Origin: Ceratothoa steindachneri
Taxonomy: Eukaryota > Arthropoda > Malacostraca > Isopoda > Cymothoidae
Direction of reading: 5' to 3'
Length of the DNA: 64,000 nucleotides
NCBI GenBank assembly: GCA_963969495.1
Contig: OZ018331.1
Coordinates: 147,097,845-147,161,844, forward strand
In this document: positions 11,601 to 23,405 of the stretch, in pieces
Position numbering within the stretch: the stretch's first letter is position 1
Layout of the letters: the number at the start of each line of letters is the position of its first letter
Position numbers and translations under genes: made by a program
The notes under the pieces: model-generated
Databases searched by the model: none
What the model was told of the DNA's origin: nothing
Seen by the model: the letters and a program-made list of their open reading frames with translations, nothing else

Positions 11601-13339
11601 CTTCCGCATTTATTGTTGTTAATCCACAATAGTTTAAAGTCTATGAATCGAGTTTCCCACCTAACTCACCATTTGCCTATTGATAGTGAGCTAAGAAGAG
11701 CTTGCGGGGCTTCTTGGTTGCTGGCCCGAAAGCCTGTCTAATCAGGCTATTCACCTTTCGCACTTTTCATCCCTTTACTTTATCGATCTCTTTTCTAACT
11801 CTTTTTCTAGGGTGAAGAGGAAAATTTCGTTGCGACGACCTTGTAATGGTCAGCAGCGGTCACGGAGTGTCTAATGGTAGATGATCTTGACTAATTTACT
11901 TTAGGATTGTTTGTCTTCCAGAGCCGAGTCAGGGGAGGTTAGGGCAGATTAAGAGACCTTTCATCCTTCAGTCAGGACAGTAATTAGCTGCTCGAAACCA
12001 ATTCAACCATTTTTATCGAGTTATTTACCTTTTAATCCTCCTTTCCGATTGTTTTGTTATTTGGGGGTTCCTTGTTTACTTATTGCTATGAAAATATTCT
12101 GAACTATTTTCATTTTCTTTATCTCCTATAAATAAATAGTCTGACTTTTAGTAGCTCACCTTTATCCCCCTATTTGGGGGGGCTGCTGACATTTTAGGCT
12201 GAGGCAAAGATTGATGAACTTAGCACCTTTCCTAAGTTCGTACTTTTGAGTCTTTTTTATTCTCTTTTGGTGTTTTGCATAGTACTTCTAAGTCTCCATT
12301 TCATAAGCAATATTTGACCTGGTTCGCCTTTCTATTGTCACAATCTAGAGATTTTTTAAGCTATTTTTGTTATTTTCTTTTTACATTTTGCCTATTCATC
12401 CATTTTGCAGTTAATTTTGTTCTGGGAAGAAATAAGAGCGGAGTAAAGGAAGGTTTCATTTGCACCCGATAGAAAAGGATTTTAGCTGATTGAAAGGAAA
12501 TGGGAAATTGATCGAGTCTGCCATTATGGAAGTGACGGAGAAAACAATAGGACGAAATGAAAGGGGGGAAAATAAAAGAGGAAGCGAAAAGATAACGAGA
12601 ATTGTTACGATAGTAGGAACCTTTACTAATCATAACTAATACTTCATGCTACCGCCTTCCCCTCCCCCCCAAAGGGGTAAAAATTAACTACTTTGTCCAA
12701 GGTATTAACCATGTGAATCGTGTTGGAAGGCTTGATTTCAAGGCCGTCAAAATGTAGGTAAAGAGAGCTGGCCTAATAGAACCACCTTCCTTGAGAATGG
12801 TGCATCGCCAAGTGCGAAAAAGATTAGCTTAAAAATCGGAAAATAGAATTAATCTCATTGCGATATTATTTATTTATTTATTTTGCAGAACATAGCGAAA
12901 ATAAACGAAAATCACATTTTATTTCTCTCTTTATTTATCTCTCTCTGTCTTTCTTAGGCCCATTTATCTTCATGCGAGCAAAATTTTGACATCTTATCAT
13001 CCGGTGAGAAAAGTTGAGGGCGCCCTTCTTCAGGTGATTCTGCCTCACTCATCAAAATGACACATGTTATTCAACTTCAGCTCATAATCACACATACCTT
13101 TATTGCTCACAGTATTGTAAACAGACCTTTTAAAGTAACTAATGGTCCTAAAGATGGTTCTCATTTTTACAATGTCATTATCAACTATCTCATCTCATTT
13201 CAGGCCACTCGGGTTGAGAGCAAGAATGGATGCACGATTTTCTTTGGAAGGGACCATTTCTAGAATTGAAAAAGATTCAGAAATTTATTTTTACAAAAAG
13301 TATTACTAAATATATTTTAATTACACAACATCATCCATT
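8698..13339. other. intergenic, no gene recognised
   Basis: I recognise no gene. An open frame at 9397-9804 encodes a lysine-rich, helix-prone peptide but has no ATG start at its beginning and no family resemblance. There is a C homopolymer near 10064-10076 and a perfect 16-bp-arm hairpin at 10824-10874. The region around 13030-13340 may include decayed leading sequence of the Penelope-like element that follows. Confidence 0.45.
10824..10874. repeat. perfect hairpin, 16-bp arms
   Basis: agcacgtttgtagttt (10824-10839) and aaactacaaacgtgct (10859-10874) are exact complements separated by 19 nt. It is isolated in non-coding DNA. A remnant of a small inverted-repeat transposon or a structured RNA are both possible; nothing else supports either. 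Confidence 0.55.
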
Positions 13340-13345
13340 TAATCC

Positions 13346-14888
13346 AAACCTGATAAAGGAAACGGCGTGGTTCTGTTAAACCGCGCTGATTATATTAATA
13401 AAACAAAAGCTATCCTAAACGACCATAATAAGTTTAAGCTTATGAACCAACCAGCGAAAGATGTGATCTTAAGAATGGAGGATAAAGTAAATAGATTTCT
13501 TATGAATTTGAAGTCTCAAGGAATTATTAATCAGAGCACCTATAAAGATCTTTTCGCTACGGGTACTGGCTTAGCCAAAATTTATTGTCTACCAAAGATC
13601 CATAAGACTCATATTCCATTACTCCCTATTATAGCTTCATACCCTCTACCAACTTATAAATTAGCGAAGTTTATTGTCAAACTATTGTCTCCCATTAAAG
13701 GTAATAAATTTACTGTAATTAACTCTTATGAATTTCAAAAGGATATCCTAAAGCAGAAACTCACACATAATCAGTATTTTGAAGTTTTGATGTCAAATCA
13801 CTTTTCACAAATGTACCTGTCAATCAAACCATTGAAATAATTCTTAACACAATTTCCAATCACCAACAAACTTTTCAGGGTTTTTCTAGACCTCTTTTCA
13901 AACAACTTTTGGAGCTTATATTTAATGAGTCCTATTTCACTTTCGATAATAATATCTATCAACCGACAGATGGGGTAGCGATGGAGTCTCCTATTGGCCC
14001 AACCCCTGCTGAATTTTTCATGAATTTTTTGGAAGACTTAATTTTTCATCAGTGTGCCGACGATTATAAACCACTTTTTTACCGTCGTTTTGTCGATGAC
14101 TTCTTCGCAGTTTTTAATGAACCTTTACAAGCTAAAAGGTTTTTTGATTTTATTAATTCTTCACACCCGAATATTTCTTTTACTATTGAAACATAAAATA
14201 ATAAAAGTATCCCCTTTTTAGTCATTTTAATTTCCAAAGAAAATGGCAATATCTTGACCTCCATCCATAGAAAACCGACCTCTACATGGTTAGGGATTAA
14301 CTTTTATAGTTTCTGTAATTTTAAATATCAAATTTCTACCATTAAGACTTGTACACAGGGGCTTTCACCTTTGCTCATCCTTCCTCCAAATCCACCAAGA
14401 GTTCCAGAACTTGAAGTCACTCTTGATAAAAACAGCTTTCCGTCACTCTGAATTCAAAGGACAATAAAACAGTTTATAAATAATATATTACCCTCCCTTC
14501 CTGAAATCACTGCAGCTAAAGAAGTTAGATTTCTTGTTGTTCCTGAAATGAGTTTTTTGAATCGAACCTTCAGAAAAGATATCTCCAAACTATTAGCCAG
14601 TTTTTTTTTTTGCAAACTGAAATTAAGGTTGTTTTTTTACAACAACCACACAATTGGAAATTTTTTAATATTAAAGATCAAACTCCTAAGGATTTACGTA
14701 GTGGTGTAGTTTATTTTTACTCTTGTCTAGAGTGTACCTCTGGAAAATATGTTGGAAGCACCCTACGTACCCTTCAGGCCCGTTTTTTCTCTCACATGGG
14801 CATCAGCCTTAGAACAGGGAAAGTTCTTAATAAAAGAGAACATTCTTCTATAAGAGAGCACTCGATTAACAATTCCATCCCTGAATGA
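13346..14888 (+). pseudogene. PLE reverse transcriptase with GIY-YIG-like endonuclease, broken
   Basis: The protein would prime from a chromosomal nick and copy its RNA. Visible blocks in order are GNGVVLLNRADYINKTKAIL; then LAKIYCLPKIHKTHIPLLPI and PTYKLAKFIVKLLSPIKGN. After a frame change come the DGVAMESPIGPTPAEFFMN block and YRRFVDDFFAVF, which holds the catalytic Asp pair. LTSIHRKPTSTWLGINFYS follows. A C-terminal endonuclease region reads SGVVYFYSCLECTSGKYVGS, then RFFSHMGISLRTG; the YFYSC...KYVGS spacing fits GIY-YIG nucleases of PLEs. Stops or frame changes near 13840, 14196 and 14450 show it is inactive. The RT is closer to Penelope type than to LINE or LTR type because of the LPKIHKT and YRRFVDD motifs. 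Confidence 0.8.
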
Positions 14889-15311
14889 CTTCGAGATTTT
14901 GGACTCCAACTCAAACCCACTGTCACTACGTATATCTGAATCTATTTATATCAAAACACTATCTCCCTCACTCAATTCTGATTCCTCTTCTATTGCATTA
15001 AACATCTTTTAAACAACCACTACTAGCGAAACTGTTATATTTCCCGTCACCTCTCTACCACACCATATTCTCACTGGATATCAAAGATTCAAGGTATGTT
15101 TCTCATTTGATCCGTTTGGTTTTATATTGATTATTTTTGTTGTTTTTTTAAGCTTTTATTAACCAGTTTTTTTAGTTGTTTTTCTTCTGTACAATTTTAC
15201 TTAACTTCTTTCCTTAAATCGTTGTATTTTACTCCCCTATAATTATAATTTGCGGTGAACACTTAAACCTATTTTGTATATTTGTATATCTTAATCTGTT
15301 TTCTAGAGCCA

Positions 15312-15357
15312 AAAGATGACCGTTAGGTCGAAACGTTGCACTACTCAATCGTAATAA
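15312..15357 (+). ncRNA. degenerate hammerhead-ribozyme-like motif in PLE 3' region
   Basis: The string gatgaccgttaggtcgaaac resembles the hammerhead core: a GATGA box, a short stem II (acc/ggt closing a gtta loop), then GAAAC. A possible stem III is acg...cgt with a UH-like site just after it. The invariant CU before GAUGA is replaced by AA, and no convincing stem I is seen, so self-cleavage is doubtful. Hammerheads are established parts of many Penelope-like elements, and the position fits. Confidence 0.35.
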
Positions 15358-15448
15358 AGATTTTTTTGATGTTGGATTTAAGTCTACTCCTCGCCACTGT
15401 TTTCTTATTGAAAATTAAATTAAGGCTGCACAGCGAAAACTACCTGGA

Positions 15449-15457
15449 TTATATATA

Positions 15458-15538
<81 letters not shown>
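15449..15538. repeat. (TA)n microsatellite
   Basis: A run of about 90 bp of alternating TA with a single interruption, just after the Penelope-like element's 3' region. It could be the element's insertion target, its tail, or an independent expansion. Confidence 0.9.
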
Positions 15539-15540
<2 letters not shown>

Positions 15541-18500
15541 TTTTATTAACCCAGCTTTTCCTCTCTAAAAATTAATTTGTTTCTTATAAATAATAAATAA
15601 TGATCATATCGACGAAAGAAATGGCGATAAATTAGCAGTTAATTTAAAATCGTACCAAATACATTCAAATACATGTTAATTGAAATATTTTCCTAACTTA
15701 TAACATATGTACATTATCTTTTTTAATATATTTTACTATATGCATGGATACAATTTAGCATATGCAAATGTACGTTTTCATATTATCAAAAAGAACATCC
15801 TAAAACGTGGAAAAGTACATCTAAACAGATGCAAAATATATTTTAGAAAATATCTGCATCCATTTTAGCATTTTGAAAATTACATTCCTCCATCTTAAAA
15901 AGGAAGCTTTTAATTTTTAATATATCTAAAAGCACAAGTTCACATATATATAAAATAATATATAAAATAATATTTTTAAATAAATTTTTAAAATGTAAAA
16001 TTTCAAAGGGAACTTTTGATATGTAAGAACGACTGATTTCTAACATCCTCGTCGATAATATAGGGCTAGTAAGATGTATGGGCGGATTTGGTTAAGTGGG
16101 GGCTAAGAAGGGTTACGAACATAGATTATAATTTAAGATTTACAAATACTTTTACAGGCCACACATTATTACCTATTCCTTTCGAAATAAACGCTTGTAA
16201 TCACCCATTTAAATAGTGTCGTATTTAGAGAACAATTCATTCCTTAGCAAAGATGAGACATAAAATACTAAGGAAATATTTAGACTATATATACATGAAA
16301 ATTACCTCTTCACTGACTAATGATGAAATAAGTATGAAGTAAACCATATAATAGAGAACCAACTAAAAACTAGTACCAGAGGTAAACAAAATTAAGTTTG
16401 CATACCACGATGAATTACAAATGAAAGCGATTCTAAATAGACAGCCGTTGACAATGTGTATCTACGGGGCGAACCTCTGCAAACATAAAAGGGAATGGAA
16501 ACAATGTATTGTACATATGTAAAAATGCATATTAAAACTAAACTTAACACACATGTTTAGATTATTGAAAGCGAGTATTGAAGAAACAAAGGAGTAAAAA
16601 ATCTAATAAATAAAAAAGACGAGACCATGAAAAAGGGGTTCCGTTGAATATGCTATTTAGCGAGGAAAAGATGAATTAATGCTCGTAGTGATAATAAAGA
16701 AGCTAAACACTAAGAGAGAGATTCCACTGGACAAAAACAAAGACGATCAACAAATCATAGTTGATATTTTATTAGGGATGGCTAAAGAGAGAGAGGAAAA
16801 GGAGTTAAATTGGGTAATACGAAATTGATGGAGTTTATATGGCCCCGAAGAGAGGGACGGAGGCAAATGAATTAGACCTGAATGGGTCTAGTATTCAACT
16901 AGACTCTTTAAAAATCGAATCATATCAACTTCGAAGTGGAAAGAAATATCATTATCTTTTTCATAGATTGAATAATATAAATGAAAGGAAAATACAACTT
17001 ATAAAAGTGAAAATAAAATAAATGCAAATCATATCGTACGATGTAAAGGACATTGTGATGGGGACAGAAATATAAACAAAGAGAAACCTAAATAAAATCC
17101 TAGGAAGGCAAAAAAACTATTACATCGCAACGATCGGTACGAATAGCGGACGAGGGAAAATAAGAAGAAAACAAAGGAAAACAATACAATAAACTATGTG
17201 CAAGAGAAACAATGGTCACTCAATAATGATGATCAAATAAAACAAATTGCCTCAGAGAGAGATATGAAGCGAAAATTTTGCTGACGCAAGTATTTCAGTC
17301 TAGCAACAGAAGATGCTGGGATGAGGAGTTTGGTCGGTTTACATGTGCACAAACTGGGCGTGCAGATACGTACACATTGGCGAGGTTAACACGAGCGTTC
17401 GAGAGAAAGAGAAGGGAAATTTCACACGAAAGAAATTGTATCTTAAAATGAATTAACAAAACCCTCATAATAAGGAAAGACGAGGTCGAATTTAAATGGA
17501 GGCAGGATGATAATGGTAAAAATAACAAAACTGAGGTGAGACAAAAGAATACCAGACCCGTAAAGGTGAGAAAGATGTATAGAAGAGAAAATCTAATAAT
17601 TAAAAATGAAGTTGGTTGGGTGGCGGGGACACTGCAAAATGTTGATGAATACTTTTGTTGTTCGGTAATAAAATCTGTTCATAGCCACGGCAAATCAACA
17701 GGTCAACGCCCAAACGTACACATAGGATGGCATAAGTGTACATGTGAGTAAAATGAGAGCAAAACGGAATATTACTTTTTCGCAATAATCGAGGAAGAAG
17801 GTGAAATTAAATTTGAATTTGCGGCTGGTTGAGGATGCGAATGAGGAGATTCTGAGTTGCGCTGGAAGCGCGAATTACCCATAAATACATATATCAGTAT
17901 TATCATGTTATTCAGAAGAGAGGGTTGGGATAAGAAGGTTTAGCACCCTCTTTCACCCCTATTGGGTTATACCAGCATAGAAAGGAGTGGGACATTTCAA
18001 AAAGATAAAAAAAACGACACGAGTGAGAGCACCATGTCTCTCTTTTGGCACTGGGGCATGGAGGGCGCGTCGCTTCTCCTGGTTGCAGTTGGAGCAGGGA
18101 TATTTTCCTAATTCATACCATTTTTTCCGTGTATCATCTAAAATGTGTCTTAAAATATGGGAAAATTTAGATGGATTAAGGCGAGATGATAATCTAATAA
18201 ATGGTCTTCGATGGCACTCAGATTATAGAAAGAAATTGCAAAACAAAAACTTGGAAAAACACATTTAAATAACCTTGATAAAAGAGACATCAAATCTAAT
18301 TTTACCCTAAAAGGAAACTGAATGGAATAATATCAATACTTAAATGAGAAGTTTAAACTCATGTAAACTTAGACTTCTTTAAATTAATCGTTCAAATAAA
18401 GATTAGTTAAGGGATTCATTATAAATTTAATCAGCAAATATTGAATAGAATTGATTGAATTGGTACTTTTATAATTTGTGAGCATCGATCTTCCTCTAAT

Positions 18501-18921
18501 TAAGGAGGATTAGTTTTTATTAATTCCGAAAGGGTTCCAGAGTAGCCAATAAAAGGATTGATTTGGGGGACCATTTTAATAACCCTTCCTGAGATGTTTT
18601 GAGACGAATTGAGTCGCAAATTCACTCCTTTGGGTGTAAATAGTTGTAGAAATGAGGGAACTTGATTCGTTTAATCTAAAGGGAGTGAAAATTTAATGAA
18701 CACGGATGGACAGAGGAGAAGTTACCCTTGTGTGGAATGCGCTTAGTTGGAGCGTTAGAGCAAGAAGACGTTGAGCAAGACCAGAAGAACCCAGGTGAGG
18801 ATAATGAAGAAAGGGTAGAATGTGTGAGTGCTTAAAATGATCTAACTCAAAACGAAAAGTTATGTCACTAAAGCGAAAAGAGGTAGAAAGAAAAGACCGG
18901 TCGAAAAAGCAAGAAGCCTCG
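15539..18921. other. AT-rich intergenic, no gene recognised
   Basis: No protein family motif or RNA gene was recognised on either strand. Short open frames (for example 17536-17751 plus, 17987-18268 plus) have no resemblance to known domains and are probably chance. Confidence 0.5.
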
Positions 18922-19013
18922 GAGCGGTAATGAGATTCGAATGGCCGACACCTAATCGCTGAAATGAATAAAAGGGAGGCTTAATCCACTCGGCTATCCT
19001 TGGTCCTACAAAT
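18922..19013 (-). repeat. tRNA-like sequence, SINE head or tRNA pseudogene
   Basis: On the minus strand the sequence reads ggatagccgagtggattaag, a good RNA polymerase III A box of Leu/Ser type. About 50 nt later comes gccattcgaatctc, close to the B box GGTTCGAATCC. The arms do not pair as a cloverleaf: the T stem is mismatched and the region between the boxes is unlike an anticodon arm. A tRNA-derived SINE head is therefore more likely than a working tRNA gene. No body or tail could be delimited. Confidence 0.5.
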
Positions 19014-19884
19014 GCTAAGTTCGGCCCGAGCTTATACCAATCAGTGATTATCCATTATAATTAAAAAAAATGAACTGGAACCAATTTTCTCATTGGTTTG
19101 ATTACCAAAATAGAAAGGCCCTTAAGGAACTTCTTTCCAAGTATGTTCTTTTTTCTTTTTCTGCAGGTGTTCATGATATTAAATTGATTATAAAAGGGAA
19201 CTAACAAATCGGAGTGAAAAAAATAGATGCATCCGCAAATCAGGAGTTCCGGAAACATTAGGGTTCTAAGTTGGACTCGAATTGAATGTCATCAAATTAA
19301 GGAAGAACCATTAAAGCCAGAACCACACTAGACAAATCTAAAATATTGCGCAGGCTATTAAAAGTAAGGATATAATTGGTCCCCTTTGGTTGAAAAGAAA
19401 ACCATCCTCATCTTCACCTTATGTCTTCCCACTCCAGGGCAATGGCGTGGAAAATATTCCCCTAACAAAGACGATCAACGAAAGAAGCCGAGATTGCGAT
19501 GCAGCTGTAGACACAAAACCACTTGATAAGTGAGTACGGAAATTCTCGGGACAAAGAGCAAGATTAAAACTAAAGATATAGATGAGGAACTTACATGAAC
19601 AAAGTGAATATATAATCCTTAAGGAAAGCAAATATGTACATCATAAACTTACACAAGAAAATATGTACCGTTTTAACTCAGACTCGAGGAGAGGAAGAGG
19701 CGTAAATCAAAACTGATTATGGTATTTGAAATATTTTTATCGCCCAATCAATTATTTTCCTCTTTATTTCATCTAAGACAGTTCAGATGTAGCAATTTGG
19801 GGATAAATATAAGAGCCATTTTACCGCAATTTTTCGTGTTATTAGCAAATTTTTAGATTTTACAGAAAATTCTTATTTAGATTG
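19014..19884. other. intergenic, no gene recognised
   Basis: AT-rich sequence with only short frames. Nothing is supported except its position between the tRNA-like repeat and a mariner remnant. Confidence 0.5.
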
Positions 19885-20690
19885 TGTCGGAGGGATCTTC
19901 GAATAGTTCGTAGAAAAATTGAATAAAATGAAAACAAAAGAAGTATAATTTTATTTTTCACCCAAACTCCCATTGAGGTCAAAACACTTTTGCAAGCGAT
20001 GCTTCAGCCATTAAAACCTTTTCGATAAAACTGAGAATTAAAGCAATTTAAAACAGCCCTTTTAATATCGACGAAAGAAAACCAGGTGCTCTTTAGGTTT
20101 TTTTTTAAGTTCGAACAAAGGGCGAATTGGGCTGGGTCAGGACTGCACTGCCTGTGTGAGATCAACTCACAACAAAATTATCTCAAAGTCGACTTTGTCA
20201 AAGAAGTGGAAGGAACTGTAGTGTTATTGTGAAGAAAGAGGACTTTTCTGTCAAGTTTTCATGGGCGCTTCTCCTCTATACCATTGCGAGGTTTTCTCAA
20301 AACACTTTCGTGATGGGGACCATTAATGGTTCTTCGTTATTCGAGGTAGTCAACTATAATAGCACCTTCAGCATACCGAAACACTGTTGTCATTACCTTT
20401 CCTCCTGATGGTTCAGAGTTTGCTTCGATGGGTCTTCTTCCTCTTGCGAATCATGTTGGGGAATCAAAGTCTCATCCACAGTTAAAGTTTATTAAAAAAA
20501 ATCCTCGGGATCTTCATTCCAATGGTTCGAAATTTGAGGTGCAACTCTCTTCCTCAATATGGTCAAAGTGTCTGTAATCATCAACGTTCGTAATTGACGG
20601 TCGTCTTCAGCTAGTGCCCAGAGACGATTGATGCTTTTATCATTTACTGAAGTTTATGATCTGCAACTGCAAATGTAAACTTTAGCCTTC
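19885..20690 (-). pseudogene. mariner-like transposase remnant, second family
   Basis: Read on the minus strand across shifting frames, pieces align in order with a mariner transposase. They are RLWALAEDDRQLRTL, then VDETLIP with the first catalytic Asp retained (20474-20476), then GAIIVDYLE and RRTINGPHHESVLRKP. These are followed by LFLHNNT, where the HDN motif has become HNN (20226-20228), then SPDPAQF and a C-terminal CKSVLTSMGVWV. The third Asp cannot be placed. Beyond the C terminus (19888-19917) lies cttcgaatagttcgtagaaa, which resembles mariner terminal repeats, but I could not find its partner. Many stops. This family differs from the 3.4 kb element. Confidence 0.65.
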
Positions 20691-22384
20691 TGTCTTCTAT
20701 CCGCAAGTCTATTTATCTATTTTTAAAGAGTACTTTTCGGGGGCACTTTCTCTAGAAAATAATTTTAATTAATCAATAATCTCCCTCTTCCGCCAACCAA
20801 CTTGACAAGATATTTGATCATTTTCCTTGCTTCAATTGAATGTAATTCATGGTCTTCTTACATCAGGGTAAAAACTTAAAGTGCTGCTATGTCATTCTGA
20901 AGAAAAGTAATGATAAGTAGAAGTTTAAATAAGTGTAATTAGAATTTTCAGGTAGGTATTATATTTACTTGTAATATTCGTTTTTTACTCTTTTCGAAAA
21001 CCTCTCGTATACACATGTATTTTGTAGATCCTTCGCCCTACAGGACGAGTTGAACCCCATTGCAGTCAACGTTCCGTCAACGTTCCGAAAATTCTTGCTT
21101 CCGGAGAAGACATCTGGGAAAGACAACTCCATAATAGGTGCATCAAACACACAAAAGCAGTCAATAAAAGGGCCTACAAAAGTAGTTTACAGAAGTCGAG
21201 ATATTGATGTAAAATTACAGCTGAATAATTAGTGAAAAATTCAGCCGATATCTTGTATTATGAAGTTGAAATATGACTTAAAAGAAGTTGTTTAAAAAGA
21301 AAGATAAAACAATTATGGAATATCTGTAGATCAGAGAAACTTTTGTTAGTAATTATTTAAATAGTTTGGTTGTACATAACTGTGACTACCAAGGATGACC
21401 TTCCTCTTGACACCCCATGTTTATAGCTTTCCCTCCGAACCCGTCTCATATTTAGTACTCTCATACTTAGCACTTCTACCAAAGAAGTACTCATATGGAA
21501 GTACTCATGACAACATACCAATAATGTGGAGTACTTGTATGTCTTATATGGGGTACACATATCCCCATACCCTCCGCCTCGCAACGGGTGGCTCCGCTCT
21601 GGTCATGAAGCTTTTATGATCGCTGGTTGTAGTTGCGCACGCACACGCACACACGATCACCCGGATACTCACCCTCACCCGCAAACGATCCTCCTACCCC
21701 ATTTGGATTCACCCTTATCTTCTAAACCTAAGGCTGGTTACTAATGTGTAACCGTCACTGCTTGAAGCATCGTTCGAACCCGGCCGTGAGTTCGGTGTGG
21801 ACAATCTTTGAAGTGATCCACTTGGCTTCATAATCATTTCTTAGGTATTATTATTAATCTTAATTTTTGTGCATTAAGGGGCAGCAGGTAATTTGCCCTC
21901 TATAACAAATATGTAATTATGGCTACACATCACCCCCCCACCCCCACCACCCACCCCCATTCACCGCCTACCAGGGTGAAGTTTGCAAATAAGAACTGAT
22001 TGTGAGTAAAAAGATTATGGTTGGTTTTATTTCATTGATTACGTCACGTTCCTTACCTCGTTTCACCGTTGTCAACTTCTAATTACACCTTTATTTTAAT
22101 TGCGCGGCATTCCTTTCATTCTTCTGATCTCCGATCATAATTCGTTATCTCGTTCTTCGATAGCTTCGTTCAATTTGTCTACTTCTTGTTCATTTATCAG
22201 CATTTATAATTCTTCCTTTACTTCACTTCTGCTAGACTAGACTAGGCTACACTCTGCTAGGCAAGCCTAGAATAGGCTTTATAGGCTAGGCTATACTATG
22301 ATCTCATTTGAAAGAAGGTGTGCGAGGGGAGATAGGATTGAGCTTTTTCAAATCTTTTCTGGATCGATAAATTGGATTTCAGCA
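20691..22384. other. intergenic with a C-rich, G-quadruplex-prone run
   Basis: No gene is recognised. At about 21927-21960 the plus strand is a dense C run (ccccccccacccccaccacc...), so the minus strand has at least four G runs of three or more bases and could form a G-quadruplex. A ctagactaggct-rich patch at 22225-22290 is weakly repetitive. Confidence 0.45.
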
Positions 22385-22898
22385 AGTTATTAGAGTTAGA
22401 AGGTAGTAATAGGACTAGAGGTCACCCTACTTAAAGATTAAAAAACAGAGGTGCAGACTGGATGTTAGAAAATATTTTTTCACTAACAGAGTGGTGGATT
22501 ATTGGAATAGTTTGCCACCTGAGACTGTAGACAGCCCAAACTTGAATGTTTTCAAGCGCAGATTGGATGATTCTGTGGGGATGGAGGGTTAACTTCTTAC
22601 TTTTTGGTATAGGGGTATGTTTCTCGACTCATTCTTCTGGATGCAGTTTCTTTTTATTGTATATTTTGGGGGACTTTGATTTTGATTTTGACAGACTCCT
22701 ATGGAGGCTTTAAATTATATATTGTAGACGCATGGTCTGACATAATTCTATGGATTGTTAAATTGTATATTGTAGATGCATGATCTGACAAAATACTATG
22801 GCTGCATTATGTGGGCGGGATTTGATGGATACGGATGACCTTTGATAGGCCCTTGTGGCTTTTGTCATCCGTGAAATTATGTTATGTTATGTTATAAT
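22385..22898 (+). mobile_element. L2/CR1-like LINE 3' end with TTATG tail
   Basis: The C-terminal RT signature RLDVRKYFFTNRVVDYWNSL followed by PETVDSPNLNVFKRRLDDS is typical of CR1/L2 ORF2 ends; its stop is near 22591. The 3' non-coding part contains a 48-bp-period duplication (from 22712 and 22760). It finishes in attatgttatgttatgttat (22876-22898), a short tandem tail as expected for this clade. Severely 5'-truncated. The tail differs from the (TC)n family at 7-8 and 32-36 kb, so it is a separate family. Confidence 0.75.
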
Positions 22899-23239
22899 CA
22901 TTTCCTTTGACATCCCCTAAAAGAGAAAATAACAGCTCTTTCCTTAAAAATTACCCCAAATTTTCTCATATTAAACCTGAACCATTTTATTTGATTATCA
23001 ATTCTGGGCTCAAATTCCTAATATTACACCGGACCTCAAAGAACTTGACACTATCCATCTTATCTCTCCCAGATTATTTTTTAAATCGCGAAATCATATC
23101 CCCTCTCACATAGTTCAGAATCACATATCATGTGCCCTTTCATTCAATATCTTTCAAATGAGAATTTATTTATTCCCCCCCCCCACCTCCCGAGTCTATC
23201 TAAATATTCACAGGATTCTTTGTTATCTTTGTTTCCTTT

Positions 23240-23405
23240 CTCTGCACTACCTCTATCAGGTCTGTATACACTACCTAAATGTCGCCTGGCATACCAGTTG
23301 AAACTTAAAATACCTATTCCCTAATTTTATAACTAAAATTCCTCTTAATGAAGCAGTGCACTATATTTTCCATAGGTTTCTGCTCAATCCACTGCGCACA
23401 ATTGA
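23240..23405 (-). mobile_element. probable CR1/L2-like LINE fragment
   Basis: The minus strand reads ENIVHCFIKRNFSYKIRE, which matches the GFIKRNVTHKSKEV block seen at 47.9 kb and general CR1/L2 sequence before the LYNSLVRPHLEY motif. Downstream similarity fades quickly. It is a short, old piece. Confidence 0.4.

Larger units (their letters stand above)
13340..15448 (+). mobile_element. Penelope-like retroelement (PLE), decayed
   Basis: The order is RT N-terminal region, RT palm, linker, GIY-YIG-like endonuclease, 3' non-coding region with a hammerhead-like motif, then a (TA)n tract. That is the layout of endonuclease-bearing Penelope-like elements. The 5' boundary is uncertain; the first recognisable residues are PDKGNGVVLLNRADY near 13346. 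No flanking duplication was found. Confidence 0.8.

Noticed and set aside
19888..19917. Terminal repeat of the second mariner
   Set aside because: It resembles a mariner end, but no matching inverted partner was found upstream of the transposase, so the element was not delimited by it.
21740..21800. atcgttcgaacccggccg as a tRNA B box (plus)
   Set aside because: Upstream A-box match is weak and stems do not pair.
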